Assembly: GCA_016793165.1 (NCBI GenBank)
Contig: JAEULA010000006.1
Location: forward strand, 62,001-126,000
DNA length: 64,000 nt
Reading direction: 5' to 3'
DNA from: Alphaproteobacteria bacterium
GTDB taxonomy: Bacteria > Pseudomonadota > Alphaproteobacteria > CACIAM-22H2
The notes beneath the pieces are model-generated. The model did no database searches and was not told the origin of the DNA. It saw only the letters and a program-made list of their open reading frames with translations. This document shows, one piece after another, positions 39,995 to 48,228 of the stretch. The translations under genes and the position numbers were made by a program. Positions within the stretch are counted from its first letter, which is position 1. Each line of letters opens with the position of its first letter.

Positions 39995-40774
39995 TCAGAC
40001 GAAGCGCAGTTCCACCCTCGGCTTGCCGCCATAGAGCGCCGCGACCTTCGCCTTCGGCGGCGCCTTGAACAGGCCGGTGCAGGTCCCGGTGCTGACGATC
40101 TGGCCGGCCTTCAGCCCGCCGCGCCGGCGCAGCGCGTTGGCGAGCCAGAGCAGCGAGGCATGGGGGCCGCCCAGGACATCCGCGCCGGTTCCCTTGCCGA
40201 TCGTCGCGCCGTCGACGCGCATCTCGACCGCCATGCCGTCGAGGTCGAGCTCGGTGCCCTTGGCGAACGGCTTGCCGAGGACGAGAGCCGCGTTGGCGCC
40301 GTGGTCGGCGACGAGCGACGGCAGTCCGACGGCGAGCCAGTCCGTCCAACGGGGCGCCACGATCTCGATGGCGGGATGAACGCTGCCGATCGCCTTCTTC
40401 ACCTCGGCGAGGCGATAGGGCTTGGCGCGGCCCGGCAGGTCCTTGGCGAGCTTGAAGGCGATCTCGCCTTCGAGCCCGCGCAGCGGATAGGCGTCCGACG
40501 GGATCGCGACGCCGGACTCGAAGATCCGGCCGGCAAAGATGCGGCCGGCAAAGGGGCCGCGCGCCTTGAGCAGCTTGCGGGCGCCCATGCCGGTCGCGCC
40601 GACCTTCCAGCCGCCGACCTCGGCGCCCAAGGATTTCGCGATCGCGTCCTGGACCCGATAGGCCTCGGCCAGCGTCCGCGGACGGCATGATTCGGGCAGG
40701 GGGCCGATCTGCGAGCCGTCCTGCCAGGCTTCGACGAGGCGGCGGGCGGCTTGTTGGACGTTCTCGATCTTCAT
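39995..40774 (-). CDS. 2-keto-4-pentenoate hydratase-like protein (second paralogue)
   Basis: A 259-residue FAH-superfamily protein of MhpD/hydratase type. Probable metal ligands are present: ExE in LEGEIAFKLA and the later Glu in HPAIEIV; GGWKVGAT and IVSTGTCTG flank the pocket. Family members hydrate 2-hydroxypenta-2,4-dienoate or decarboxylate 4-oxalocrotonate in meta-cleavage routes. It is the third gene of an operon and overlaps the upstream paralogue by 4 bp. No ring-cleavage dioxygenase is nearby, so the substrate is unknown. Confidence 0.85.
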   Translation of the reverse strand: MKIENVQQAARRLVEAWQDGSQIGPLPESCRPRTLAEAYRVQDAIAKSLGAEVGGWKVGATGMGARKLLKARGPFAGRIFAGRIFESGVAIPSDAYPLRGLEGEIAFKLAKDLPGRAKPYRLAEVKKAIGSVHPAIEIVAPRWTDWLAVGLPSLVADHGANAALVLGKPFAKGTELDLDGMAVEMRVDGATIGKGTGADVLGGPHASLLWLANALRRRGGLKAGQIVSTGTCTGLFKAPPKAKVAALYGGKPRVELRFV

Positions 40775-41547
40775 GGCGTGAAGCTGACCTCGACGGTTCC
40801 GATGGCGGCGAACTCTGCCACGGCGACGTCGCCGGCGGCGACCGGCGTCACGCCCGTCAGCGAGCCGGTGGTGACGATGTCGCCGCGGCGCAGGCCGGGG
40901 CCGCCGGGAATCGGGTTGTTGGCGAAGACGACGACGGCGCGCAGCGGATCGCCCAGGACCACCGCACCCTGGCCGGTCGCCGCGAGCGTGCCGTTCACCC
41001 TGAGCGACACGGCGACGGCGCCGCGGTCCATCGCGCGCCAGCTGCCATAGGCGGGGCCGACGATGAACGCGCCGTTGGCCATGGCGTCCGCGAGATTCAT
41101 CGCGAGGCTGGGCTGCGGCGCAAGCCGCGTGTCCGCGACCTCGATCGCGGGGTGCATCGCCGCGACCGCGTCGGCGACCTCCTCCTCGCTGTAGGGCGCC
41201 GCGCGCGGCGGCAGATCGCGGGCAAGGGAGAAGGCGAGCTCGGCCTCGAGCTTCGGCGTGCGCAGCCGAGCGATCGACAGCCGTGCCGGGCTGTCGTGCA
41301 CGAACGCGGCGATGAGCCGCGCCGCGGTCGGCGCCGCCACGCCGGCCTTGGCCTGCTGCTCGGCGGTGAGCGCGCCGACCTTCCAGCCGCGATATCCGCC
41401 CAGCCGGCGGGCCGTCTCGGCCTGGATGCGGTAGGCGTCGTCGAGGGTGGCGGGTGTCGCGTCGGCCGGCAGCGGGCCGACCAGGCGCGCGCCGGTCCGC
41501 GCCGCGACGAACTCCGTCGCGGCGCGGTCGAGGTCGAGTGGGGTCAT
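40771..41547 (-). CDS. 2-keto-4-pentenoate hydratase-like protein (first paralogue)
   Basis: A 258-residue paralogue of the next gene, clearly similar throughout (GGYRGWKVGALT, LEAELAFSLARDLPPRA, MHPAIEVADTRL, IVTTGSLTG). The ExE and Glu metal ligands are kept. Two adjacent copies suggest a heteromeric enzyme, as in VanH-like hydratase/decarboxylase pairs, or sequential steps. It overlaps the EF-G-like gene (stop 41544) by 4 bp, so translation is coupled across all three genes. Confidence 0.85.
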   Translation of the reverse strand: MTPLDLDRAATEFVAARTGARLVGPLPADATPATLDDAYRIQAETARRLGGYRGWKVGALTAEQQAKAGVAAPTAARLIAAFVHDSPARLSIARLRTPKLEAELAFSLARDLPPRAAPYSEEEVADAVAAMHPAIEVADTRLAPQPSLAMNLADAMANGAFIVGPAYGSWRAMDRGAVAVSLRVNGTLAATGQGAVVLGDPLRAVVVFANNPIPGGPGLRRGDIVTTGSLTGVTPVAAGDVAVAEFAAIGTVEVSFTP

Positions 41548-43598
41548 GCCGGCACTTTACCGTCGCCGTTCGCCGCCGCCACGATCTTGTCGGCGAGCTT
41601 GCCCGTCACCTCGGTGAGATGGTCGAACCGCCAGTCGAAGCCGCCCACGCCCATCGTCACCGAACGCAGCTCCACGATGAGGTCGTGCATCTCCGCCTGG
41701 GGCAGGTAGGCCTGGACCTCGTCCCAGCCCGGCCAGCCCGCCCGCGCGTCGAAGCCGAGGATGCGGCCGCGGCGCGACGACAGGATGCGCTGCACGTTCG
41801 AGGTGAACTCCTGCGGCACGTCGATCGCGACCTTGCAGATCGGCTCGAGCAGGACGGGATCGCATTTCGGCATGCCTTCGCGCATCCCGAGCGCGCCCGC
41901 GGTCTTGAACGCCATGTCGGAGGAATCGACGTCGTGGTACTGCCCGTCGTGCAGCGTCACCTTCACGTCGACGACGGGAAAGCCGAGCGGCCCGCGCTTG
42001 AGGAAGTCGCGCACGCCCTCCTCGACGGCGGGAATGAAGTTCCGCGGCACGGCGCCGCCGACGATCTTGTCCTCGAAGGCGAAGCCGCCGCCGCGCGGCA
42101 GCGGCTCGATCTTGATGGTGACGTCGGCGAACTGGCCGTGCCCCCCGGACTGCCGCTTGTGCCGGGCATGCTGGTCGACCGACTTGCGGATCGTCTCCTT
42201 GTAGGGCACCCGCGGCGGATGGGTGACCACGGCGACGTGGTGCTGCGTGCGCAGGCGATCGGCGGCGATGGACACGTGGACCTCGCCCTGGCCCCACAGC
42301 AGCAGCTCGTGCGTGTCGGCATCGTGCTCGACGACGAGCGACGGATCCTCCTCGACGAGATGGTGAAGCGCGCCCGACAGCTTCACGTCGTCGCCGCGCT
42401 TCTCGGCGTTGACCGCGAGCGAGAAGAGCGGCTTGGGCGCGTCGGGCCAGGCCGGAAGCTCGGCGGGCGGCCTGGCCGCCGGGGTGATCCAGCTTCCCGT
42501 CGCGAGGCCTTCGAGCTTGCCCAGCGCGACGACGTCGCCGGCCTCGGCCTTCGCGAGCTTGCTCGTCTGCGCGCCGAGCGGCCGGCCGATGCTGGCGAGC
42601 CGCGCATGATGCACGCCGTCGCCGAGCGTCGCACCGTCGGCGATCGCGCCGCGCCAGATGCGCGCAAAGGAGAGCTTGCCGGCATGCGGCACGTAGCGCG
42701 TCTTGAAGATCTGTGCGAGCGGCTCGTCGCCTGGCGAGAGCCCCAGGCGCGCCGCGGTCGCGGCGCAGGACGGGACCTCGTGGCGGAGGAACTTGAGCAG
42801 GCGACGCACGCCATAGTCGCGCTCGGCCGAGCCGATCAGCACGGGCACGAGCTTGTCGTCGGCGAAGGTCTTGGCCAGATCCGCGTAGATGACGTCGGCC
42901 GGCGGGGCGGTGTCCTCGAGCAACTGCTCGAGCAGCTTGTCGTCGTAGTCGGCGAGCGTCTCGAGCAGGCTGCCGCGCGCCTCCTGCTCGCGCGCCTTCA
43001 CGTCGGCGGGCAGCTGAATCAGGTCAGAGGGCTGGCCGGGGTGGTAGCGATAGGCCCGCTCGCTGACCAGGTCGACATAGCCGGTGATCGTGTCGCCCTG
43101 GCGGATCGGCACCTGGCGCAGCGCGAGCGGACGGGTCGAAACCGCCTGGAATGCGGCGAGCAGGTCGCGCAGCCGCGTCGTCGCGACGTCGATCTTGTTG
43201 ACGAAGAGCACGTGCGGGATGGCGTGGTCATCGAGGAACTTGAGCACCGGGCCGAGCATCGCGGCGCGCTCCGCCTCGGGAGGCGTCACGACGACCGCCG
43301 CGTCGGCGACCATCAGCGCCGCATGCGCCTCGTGCGCGAACTCGATCGAGCCGGGGCAATCGACGAAGGTCCACGCCTCGTCCATGAACGTCGCGTGCGC
43401 GATGTTCATCTCGACCGACATCTGCCGTGCGCGCGCCGCGGGCGCGCTGTCGCCGACGGTCGTGCCGTCCTTGATCGAGCCTCTGCGCGGGATCGCGCCG
43501 CATGCCGCCAGCAGGCTCTCGAGCAATGTGGTCTTGCCGCCGAGATACGGTCCCACCAGCGCCACGCACCGTGGGCCCGAAGCTTGTCTGCCCGTCAT
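41544..43598 (-). CDS. EF-G-like translational GTPase paralogue lacking the catalytic His
   Basis: 684 residues, about as long as EF-G, with domains in EF-G order. The P loop is GPYLGGKTT (16-24) and the base motif NKID (134-137). G3 reads DCPGS (80-84) where EF-G, EF-Tu and IF2 have DxPGH; the missing His activates the hydrolytic water. EF-G domains II-V follow (GHGQFADVTIKIEP, then the C-terminal ferredoxin-like fold). It is probably not the housekeeping EF-G, whose gene normally sits with rpsL, rpsG and tuf. This family occurs widely in alphaproteobacteria without a known role. It leads an operon with two hydratase genes. Shine-Dalgarno AGGAGGGG lies before ATG 43598. Confidence 0.85.
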   Translation of the reverse strand: MTGRQASGPRCVALVGPYLGGKTTLLESLLAACGAIPRRGSIKDGTTVGDSAPAARARQMSVEMNIAHATFMDEAWTFVDCPGSIEFAHEAHAALMVADAAVVVTPPEAERAAMLGPVLKFLDDHAIPHVLFVNKIDVATTRLRDLLAAFQAVSTRPLALRQVPIRQGDTITGYVDLVSERAYRYHPGQPSDLIQLPADVKAREQEARGSLLETLADYDDKLLEQLLEDTAPPADVIYADLAKTFADDKLVPVLIGSAERDYGVRRLLKFLRHEVPSCAATAARLGLSPGDEPLAQIFKTRYVPHAGKLSFARIWRGAIADGATLGDGVHHARLASIGRPLGAQTSKLAKAEAGDVVALGKLEGLATGSWITPAARPPAELPAWPDAPKPLFSLAVNAEKRGDDVKLSGALHHLVEEDPSLVVEHDADTHELLLWGQGEVHVSIAADRLRTQHHVAVVTHPPRVPYKETIRKSVDQHARHKRQSGGHGQFADVTIKIEPLPRGGGFAFEDKIVGGAVPRNFIPAVEEGVRDFLKRGPLGFPVVDVKVTLHDGQYHDVDSSDMAFKTAGALGMREGMPKCDPVLLEPICKVAIDVPQEFTSNVQRILSSRRGRILGFDARAGWPGWDEVQAYLPQAEMHDLIVELRSVTMGVGGFDWRFDHLTEVTGKLADKIVAAANGDGKVPA

Positions 43599-43618
43599 GA
43601 CCGTCCCCTCCTAAGGGC

Positions 43619-43661
43619 GGCCGGCGGGGTTGATCCCGGTCACGTGCCGGGAACGCCGGCC
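43619..43661. repeat. Nested inverted repeat before the EF-G-like gene
   Basis: An outer perfect 8-bp arm (43619-43626 with 43654-43661) encloses an inner 6-bp arm (43634-43639 with 43647-43652) around a CACGTG core. It begins 21 bp upstream of the EF-G-like start, so the mRNA leader would fold into a two-tier hairpin just before the ribosome site. As DNA it could also be a protein-binding palindrome. The remaining 150 bp up to 43807 hold no gene. Confidence 0.4.
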
Positions 43662-43807
43662 GTCACCGAAGAAGCCTCGCGCCGCCCGCACCGTGTCCGC
43701 AAGGAGATTCGCCGCGACGCTCCGTCGCTTCCATGGACGGGAGGGGCGAACTACAGTCGACCACAATCGGTGGCACGAGCGCCGCCCGACCAGGGGGAGA
43801 AGACGCG

Positions 43808-45169
43808 ATGTCGAGAAACGAGAATGCGCGTGTGGTCACGCGCAGGGCCATGCTTGCCGCCGGCGCTTCGGCGCTCGCGGCGCCCGCCCTTGCGACGCGT
43901 GCGCACGCCCAGGCCGGCGACGGCGGCGGGCTCGGCGCGGCGGGCGCGCCGGTCAAGGTGCGGATGATCGCCAACGAGGCCTTCGCCAAGCAGTGGCAGT
44001 CCGCGATGGTGCCCGAGTTCAACAAGGCGCACCCGCACATCGAGGTGACGATCGACGGCGTGCCCTACGCCGAGCTGCTGGCCAAGAGCCTGCTCGACGT
44101 CACCGGCGCGTCGCCGACCTACGACGTCATCATCGCCGACGATCCCTGGATCCCGCAGCTTGCCCAGACCGGCGCGCTCCTGGATCTCAAGAAGGACGCG
44201 GCGGCGTGGACCGACAAGGACTTCGACTGGGACGACTTCAACGCGGCCCCGCTGGCGGCGAGCGAGTGGGGCGGCAAGCAGTACGGCGTGCCGCTGCGCG
44301 CGAACATGCTGCTGATGTTCGTCAATAAGACGCTCTACGAGAAGGCCGGCCTGCCGGCGCCGACGCCGAAGCTGACCTGGGCCGAGTATCTCGCGCAGGC
44401 GCCGAAGCTGGTGCAGGACCTCAACGGCGACGGCAAGCCCGACGCCTGGGCGATCGACACGTACTTCACCCGCGACGCGCTCACGCCGACGATCTGGCAG
44501 GCGATCATGAACGCCGACGGCGTGCCGCTGCTCGATGCGAGCGGCAAGCCCGGCTTCGCGAACGAGGCCGGCGTCAAGGCGCTGCAGACGCATATCGACC
44601 TGATGAAGTTCGCCCCGCCGGGGGCCGCGAGCCACGGCTTCAACGAGTCGCTCCAGGCCTTCCGCCAGGGCCAGGTCGCGACGATGTTCATGTGGGGCAG
44701 CGTGTTCCGCGGCACGGCGGTCGATCCCGCGACGACGACGCTCAAGCCCGAGCAGGTCGGCATCCAGGTCATGCCGGTCGGCGCCAAGGGCCCCGGCACG
44801 CATCGCGGCATCTGGAGCGGCGCCGTCACCAACAAGAGCAAGCAGCCGCGTGCCGCCTGGGCGCTGCTGCAGTGGCTGAGCTCGAAGAGGGGCGAGCTCT
44901 GGCACGCCAACACGCTCGGCGTCTTCCCGGCGCGCAAGTCGACGCTGGCCACGCCGCCCGAGAGCGCGTGGCTCGTGCCGGTGTATGCCGCCCTGCAGCA
45001 GGCCTACGACACCGCGGCACCCAACCAGATGTGGCGCCCGCGGCATCCGAAGTCTGACGCCGTGCAGCAGATCCTTGCCGACGAGACGGCGCGGGCCATG
45101 ACCGGCCAGCTCACCGCCGAACGAGCGCTGAAGAACGCTGCCGAGCGGATCGAGCGGACGCTGCGGTAA
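43808..45169 (+). CDS. Carbohydrate ABC transporter substrate-binding protein
   Basis: 453 residues, family 1 extracellular binding protein. The N-terminus VTRRAMLAAGASALAAPALA is a Tat-type signal (twin Arg, Ala-x-Ala end near 35). The mature protein has the SBP_bac_1 pattern: EFNKAHPHIEV, DVIIADDPWIPQLAQ, YGVPL.ANMLLMFVNKTLYEKAGLP, and GTHRGIWSGAVTNKSK. It is probably a sugar or polyol binder. Shine-Dalgarno GGGGGAGA precedes ATG 43808. Two permease genes follow after 185 bp of strong hairpins. Confidence 0.92.
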   Translation: MSRNENARVVTRRAMLAAGASALAAPALATRAHAQAGDGGGLGAAGAPVKVRMIANEAFAKQWQSAMVPEFNKAHPHIEVTIDGVPYAELLAKSLLDVTGASPTYDVIIADDPWIPQLAQTGALLDLKKDAAAWTDKDFDWDDFNAAPLAASEWGGKQYGVPLRANMLLMFVNKTLYEKAGLPAPTPKLTWAEYLAQAPKLVQDLNGDGKPDAWAIDTYFTRDALTPTIWQAIMNADGVPLLDASGKPGFANEAGVKALQTHIDLMKFAPPGAASHGFNESLQAFRQGQVATMFMWGSVFRGTAVDPATTTLKPEQVGIQVMPVGAKGPGTHRGIWSGAVTNKSKQPRAAWALLQWLSSKRGELWHANTLGVFPARKSTLATPPESAWLVPVYAALQQAYDTAAPNQMWRPRHPKSDAVQQILADETARAMTGQLTAERALKNAAERIERTLR

Positions 45170-45179
45170 TTCCCTTCAT

Positions 45180-45327
45180 CCCCTCCCGTCGCGCGGCGCG
45201 CGACAGGAGGGGTGGCACGCGCCCAGGCTCGAGGACATGGGCGCGTGACGGGGAGGTCGATGGCAGCTGCATGACCTCCCCGCCCTCGCTGCGCTCGGGC
45301 ACACCTCCTGTTCGGCTTCGCCGAACA
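45180..45327. repeat. Cluster of four hairpins between binding protein and permease
   Basis: Four consecutive palindromes fill this gap: 45180-45186/45206-45212 with inner 45188-45194/45198-45204; 45216-45225/45238-45247 (perfect 10 bp); 45249-45258/45273-45282 (perfect 10 bp); and 45309-45316/45320-45327 (perfect 8 bp, TTC loop). The first begins 11 nt after the binding-protein stop. The style resembles REP-type dispersed elements. At such a position they typically block 3' exonucleases and raise the binding protein over the permeases. Confidence 0.6.
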
Positions 45328-45354
45328 CGAGGGGATGGAGATGAACCACCTCCC

Positions 45355-46263
45355 GTGTCGACACAGCACGCACCCTCCTGGCGCGACTCGCGCGCCGCCG
45401 ATCTCGTCTCGCGCTGGTCGTTCATGGCGCCGGCGAGCGTGTTGCTGCTGGCAATCCTGGCCTATCCGATCCTCTACACGCTCGAGATCAGCTTCTCCGA
45501 GCTCGAGCTCGGCACGTTCCGCTCGGCCGGCTGGGTCGGCTGGGACAATTACGACACCGTGCTGCACGACGACCGGTTCTGGGAGGCGCTGCAGGTCACC
45601 GGCATCTATCTCGCCTTCGCGATGCCGCTGCAGCTGGTGCTCGGCTTCGCCATCGCCTTCCTGATCAACGCGGAGTGGCGCGGCCGCGGCGTCGTCCGGG
45701 CGCTCTTCATCATCCCGCTGGTCGTCGCGCCGGTCGTCGCCGGCGGTGTCTGGCGCATGATCCTCGACCCGCTCTGGGGGCTCGCCAACTGGGCGCTGGG
45801 CCTGGTCGGCATCGGCCCCTTCGACTGGCTCGGCAACCCGGCGCTCGCCATGGCGACCGTCATCATCATCGACAGCTGGCGCTGGACGCCCTTCGTCACG
45901 CTGATCGCGACCGCCGCACTCCTCACGCTGCCGCGCGAGATCTTCGAGGCGGCGGAGATCGACGGGGCCGGCTGGTGGACCAAGCTGTGGCGGATCACGA
46001 TCCCGCTGCTCGTGCCGATCATCGCCGCCGTGTTCGTCGTGCGCTGGCTCGGGGCGGTCAAGATGTTCGACATCGTGCTCGCCGCGACCAACGGCGGCCC
46101 CGGCCGCGCCACCAGCGTCATCAACCTGTTCATCTACGAGGAGGCCTTCCGCTCGCTCAAGTTCGCCGAGTCCGCGGCGATGGCGATCATCGTGCTCGTG
46201 CTCACGATGGTGCTGACGGCGCTGTTCCTGCGCGGCTCGCGCAAGCTGGAGGAGATGTATTGA
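45355..46263 (+). CDS. Sugar ABC transporter permease (MalF type)
   Basis: 302 residues, six predicted membrane helices. The cytoplasmic EAA loop reads EIFEAAEIDGAGWWTKLWRITIP, the site that docks the ATPase. Partner of the next permease. I chose GTG 45355, because the upstream extension to 45271 runs through the palindromic DNA; ATG 45424 would cut into the first helix. The stop overlaps the next gene. Confidence 0.9.
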   Translation: MSTQHAPSWRDSRAADLVSRWSFMAPASVLLLAILAYPILYTLEISFSELELGTFRSAGWVGWDNYDTVLHDDRFWEALQVTGIYLAFAMPLQLVLGFAIAFLINAEWRGRGVVRALFIIPLVVAPVVAGGVWRMILDPLWGLANWALGLVGIGPFDWLGNPALAMATVIIIDSWRWTPFVTLIATAALLTLPREIFEAAEIDGAGWWTKLWRITIPLLVPIIAAVFVVRWLGAVKMFDIVLAATNGGPGRATSVINLFIYEEAFRSLKFAESAAMAIIVLVLTMVLTALFLRGSRKLEEMY

Positions 46264-47096
46264 GCGCCGTCGCCAGCCCCGGCCTGCACCGGCTGCGCAT
46301 CGCCGGCGGCGTCGCGGCGGCGGCGGTGTTCCTGTTCCCGGTGTTCTGGATGGTGCTGACGTCGTTCAAGATGCCCAAGGACATCTTCACGACGCCGCCG
46401 ACCTTCGTCTTCACGCCGACGCTGGAGACCTACGTCGCCTACATGACGCATGCCGACGTGCCGCGGCGGATGCTCAACACCGTGATCGTGGCGGTCGGCT
46501 CCGGCCTCGTGTCGATCGTGGCAGGGACGATGGCGGGCTACGCGCTGGCGCGCGTGCCGCTCAAGGGCGCCGCGACGATCGGGGCGCTGATCCTGCTCTC
46601 GCGCGGCGTGCCGCCGATCGCGCTCGCGGTGCCGATGTTCCTTGTCGCGCGCAAGCTCGGGTTGACCGACCAGCACATCACGCTGATCCTCGCCTATTGC
46701 TCGTTCCTGATCCCCTACGTGATGTGGTTGATGCGCGGCTTCTTCAAGTCGCTGCCCAGGGAACTCGAGGAGTCGGCGATGCTCGACGGCTGCTCGCGCT
46801 TCGGCGCCTTCGCGCGGATCATCGTGCCGATCTCGATGCCGGGCGTGCTGTCGACGCTGATCTTCAGCATCATCCTTGCCTGGGAGGAGCTGCTCTTCGC
46901 GCTGGTGCTCACCAACCGCTTCGCGACGACGATCCCCGTGGCGATCGCCGGCATCGCTGGCGACACGGTGCAGGGCGCCAACTGGGGAGCGCTCACCGCG
47001 GTGAGCACGCTCTCCGTGATTCCCGTCGTCGTCTTCGCGATGATGGTCCAGAAGTGGCTGATCCAGGGTCTCGCCGACGGCGTGACCAAAGGCTGA
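46260..47096 (+). CDS. Sugar ABC transporter permease (MalG type)
   Basis: 278 residues, six helices, with EAA motif ELEESAMLDGCSRFGAFARIIVP. Typical MalG-type features are the FKMPKDIFTTPP start and the DGVTKG end. The start is a TTG at 46260 overlapping the upstream TGA (TTGA); no ATG fits before the first helix. No ATP-binding subunit gene follows; the transporter would have to borrow an MsmK/UgpC-like ATPase from elsewhere. Confidence 0.88.
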   Translation: MSAVASPGLHRLRIAGGVAAAAVFLFPVFWMVLTSFKMPKDIFTTPPTFVFTPTLETYVAYMTHADVPRRMLNTVIVAVGSGLVSIVAGTMAGYALARVPLKGAATIGALILLSRGVPPIALAVPMFLVARKLGLTDQHITLILAYCSFLIPYVMWLMRGFFKSLPRELEESAMLDGCSRFGAFARIIVPISMPGVLSTLIFSIILAWEELLFALVLTNRFATTIPVAIAGIAGDTVQGANWGALTAVSTLSVIPVVVFAMMVQKWLIQGLADGVTKG

Positions 47097-47113
47097 GGGA
47101 AAGGGCGGGCGCG

Positions 47114-48127
47114 ATGGCCGGCGGCGTGCACAAGACGGAACCGGAGATCACCTCGGAGGTCGATCTCTGCCTGCCGAGCGGCCGGCTCAACCCGGCCGCG
47201 GTGGGTTGGACGCGCCGGCCGCTGCATCGCGCCAACCTGAAGGGGTGGGGCCGCAACAAGCGCTTCGAGTACTGGTGCATCGCGACGCCGGATTTCGTCG
47301 TCGCCGTGAACGTGTCGCACGGCGACTATCGCGTCACGCTCGCGACCTTCTACCTCGATCGCAAGTCGCTCGACGCCTTCTCGCAGGCCGAGATCCACTG
47401 GCTGCCGCGCGACCGCGTCGATCCGATGCCGGAGCGCTCTGGCCGCGGCGACACGGTCGGGCGCGGCGACCGGATGCGCATCGAGATGCGCCAGACGCCG
47501 AAGGGGACGTCGCTGCGCGCGACCACGCCGCGCCTGAACGTCGAGCTCGACGTCGTCGAGGACCCGGGGCACGAGTCGATGGGCGTCGTCGTGCCGTGGG
47601 ACGACAAGCGCTTCCAGTACACGCGCAAGGACAACTGCATGCCCGTGAGCGGGCGCATCGTCGTCGACGGCCGCGAGCGGCGCGTCGAGGGTCCGGACTG
47701 CTATGCCACGCTCGACCACGGCCGCGGCCGTTGGCCCTACTGGATCACCTGGAACTGGGCCTCGGGCAGCGGCCGCAGCCAGGGCCACGAGATCGGCCTG
47801 CAACTGGGCGCGAAGTGGACCGACGGCACGCCCTCGACCGAGAACGCGCTGCGCCTCGACGGCCGCATCGAGAAGATCAGCCAGGAGCACGAGTGGATCT
47901 ACGATCGCCAGGACTGGATGCAGCCCTGGCTCATCCGCGGCGACCGCGTCGACCTGGTGTTCACGCCGCTCTACGACCGCGTGTCGAACTTCGACCGCAT
48001 CATCGTGTGCAGCAAGGAGCACCAGGTCTTCGGCCACTTCGACGGCCACGTCGTGAGCGAGAGCGGCAAGCGCTACGCCGTCGAGAAGATCTTCGGCTGG
48101 GCGGAGGAAGTGCATCGGCGGTGGTGA
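47114..48127 (+). CDS. DUF2804 family protein
   Basis: 337 residues, no signal peptide or membrane segment. Rich in Trp, Asp and Arg with a beta-rich pattern. It has LKGWGRNKRFEYWCI, DHGRGRWPYWITWNWASG, and GHEIGLQLGAKWTDGTPSTENALR, the core of DUF2804. The function is unknown; the fold may be lipocalin-like or carbohydrate-related. It starts 17 bp after the second permease, in the place where a catabolic or ATPase gene would be expected, so a role linked to the imported sugar is plausible. Confidence 0.8.
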   Translation: MAGGVHKTEPEITSEVDLCLPSGRLNPAAVGWTRRPLHRANLKGWGRNKRFEYWCIATPDFVVAVNVSHGDYRVTLATFYLDRKSLDAFSQAEIHWLPRDRVDPMPERSGRGDTVGRGDRMRIEMRQTPKGTSLRATTPRLNVELDVVEDPGHESMGVVVPWDDKRFQYTRKDNCMPVSGRIVVDGRERRVEGPDCYATLDHGRGRWPYWITWNWASGSGRSQGHEIGLQLGAKWTDGTPSTENALRLDGRIEKISQEHEWIYDRQDWMQPWLIRGDRVDLVFTPLYDRVSNFDRIIVCSKEHQVFGHFDGHVVSESGKRYAVEKIFGWAEEVHRRW

Positions 48128-48192
48128 GGCGGGTCGCGCGCGGGCATGCGGTGTGCGGGCCTGCGACTCACGGATTTGGCAACGCGCCGCGG

Positions 48193-48221
48193 GGGCGGGG
48201 CGCGAATGCTCGGCTCCGCCC
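48193..48221. terminator. GC-rich hairpin between converging genes
   Basis: A 6-bp stem, GGGCGG (48193-48198) with CCGCCC (48216-48221), lies between the stops of DUF2804 (48127, plus) and urtE (48229, minus). Likely a shared terminator, but the arms are GC-only and no T tract follows, so it could be chance. Confidence 0.25.
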
Positions 48222-48228
48222 GCCGATC

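Noticed and set aside
41544..43598. EF-G-like gene as the housekeeping fusA
   Set aside because: G3 motif DCPGS lacks the universal His, the P loop is atypical (GPYLGGKTT instead of AHIDAGKTT), and neither rpsL, rpsG nor tuf is nearby.
43771..43785. Sigma-54-like sequence TGGCACG with GC 10 bp after GG, before the sugar-binding-protein gene
   Set aside because: The -12 part reads CCGCC rather than TTGCW, and the start would fall at about 43797, inside the ribosome site of the gene at 43808.
45180..45327. Palindrome cluster considered as a CRISPR array or mobile element end
   Set aside because: The hairpins are not direct repeats of constant length with spacers, and no transposase or cas gene is near.
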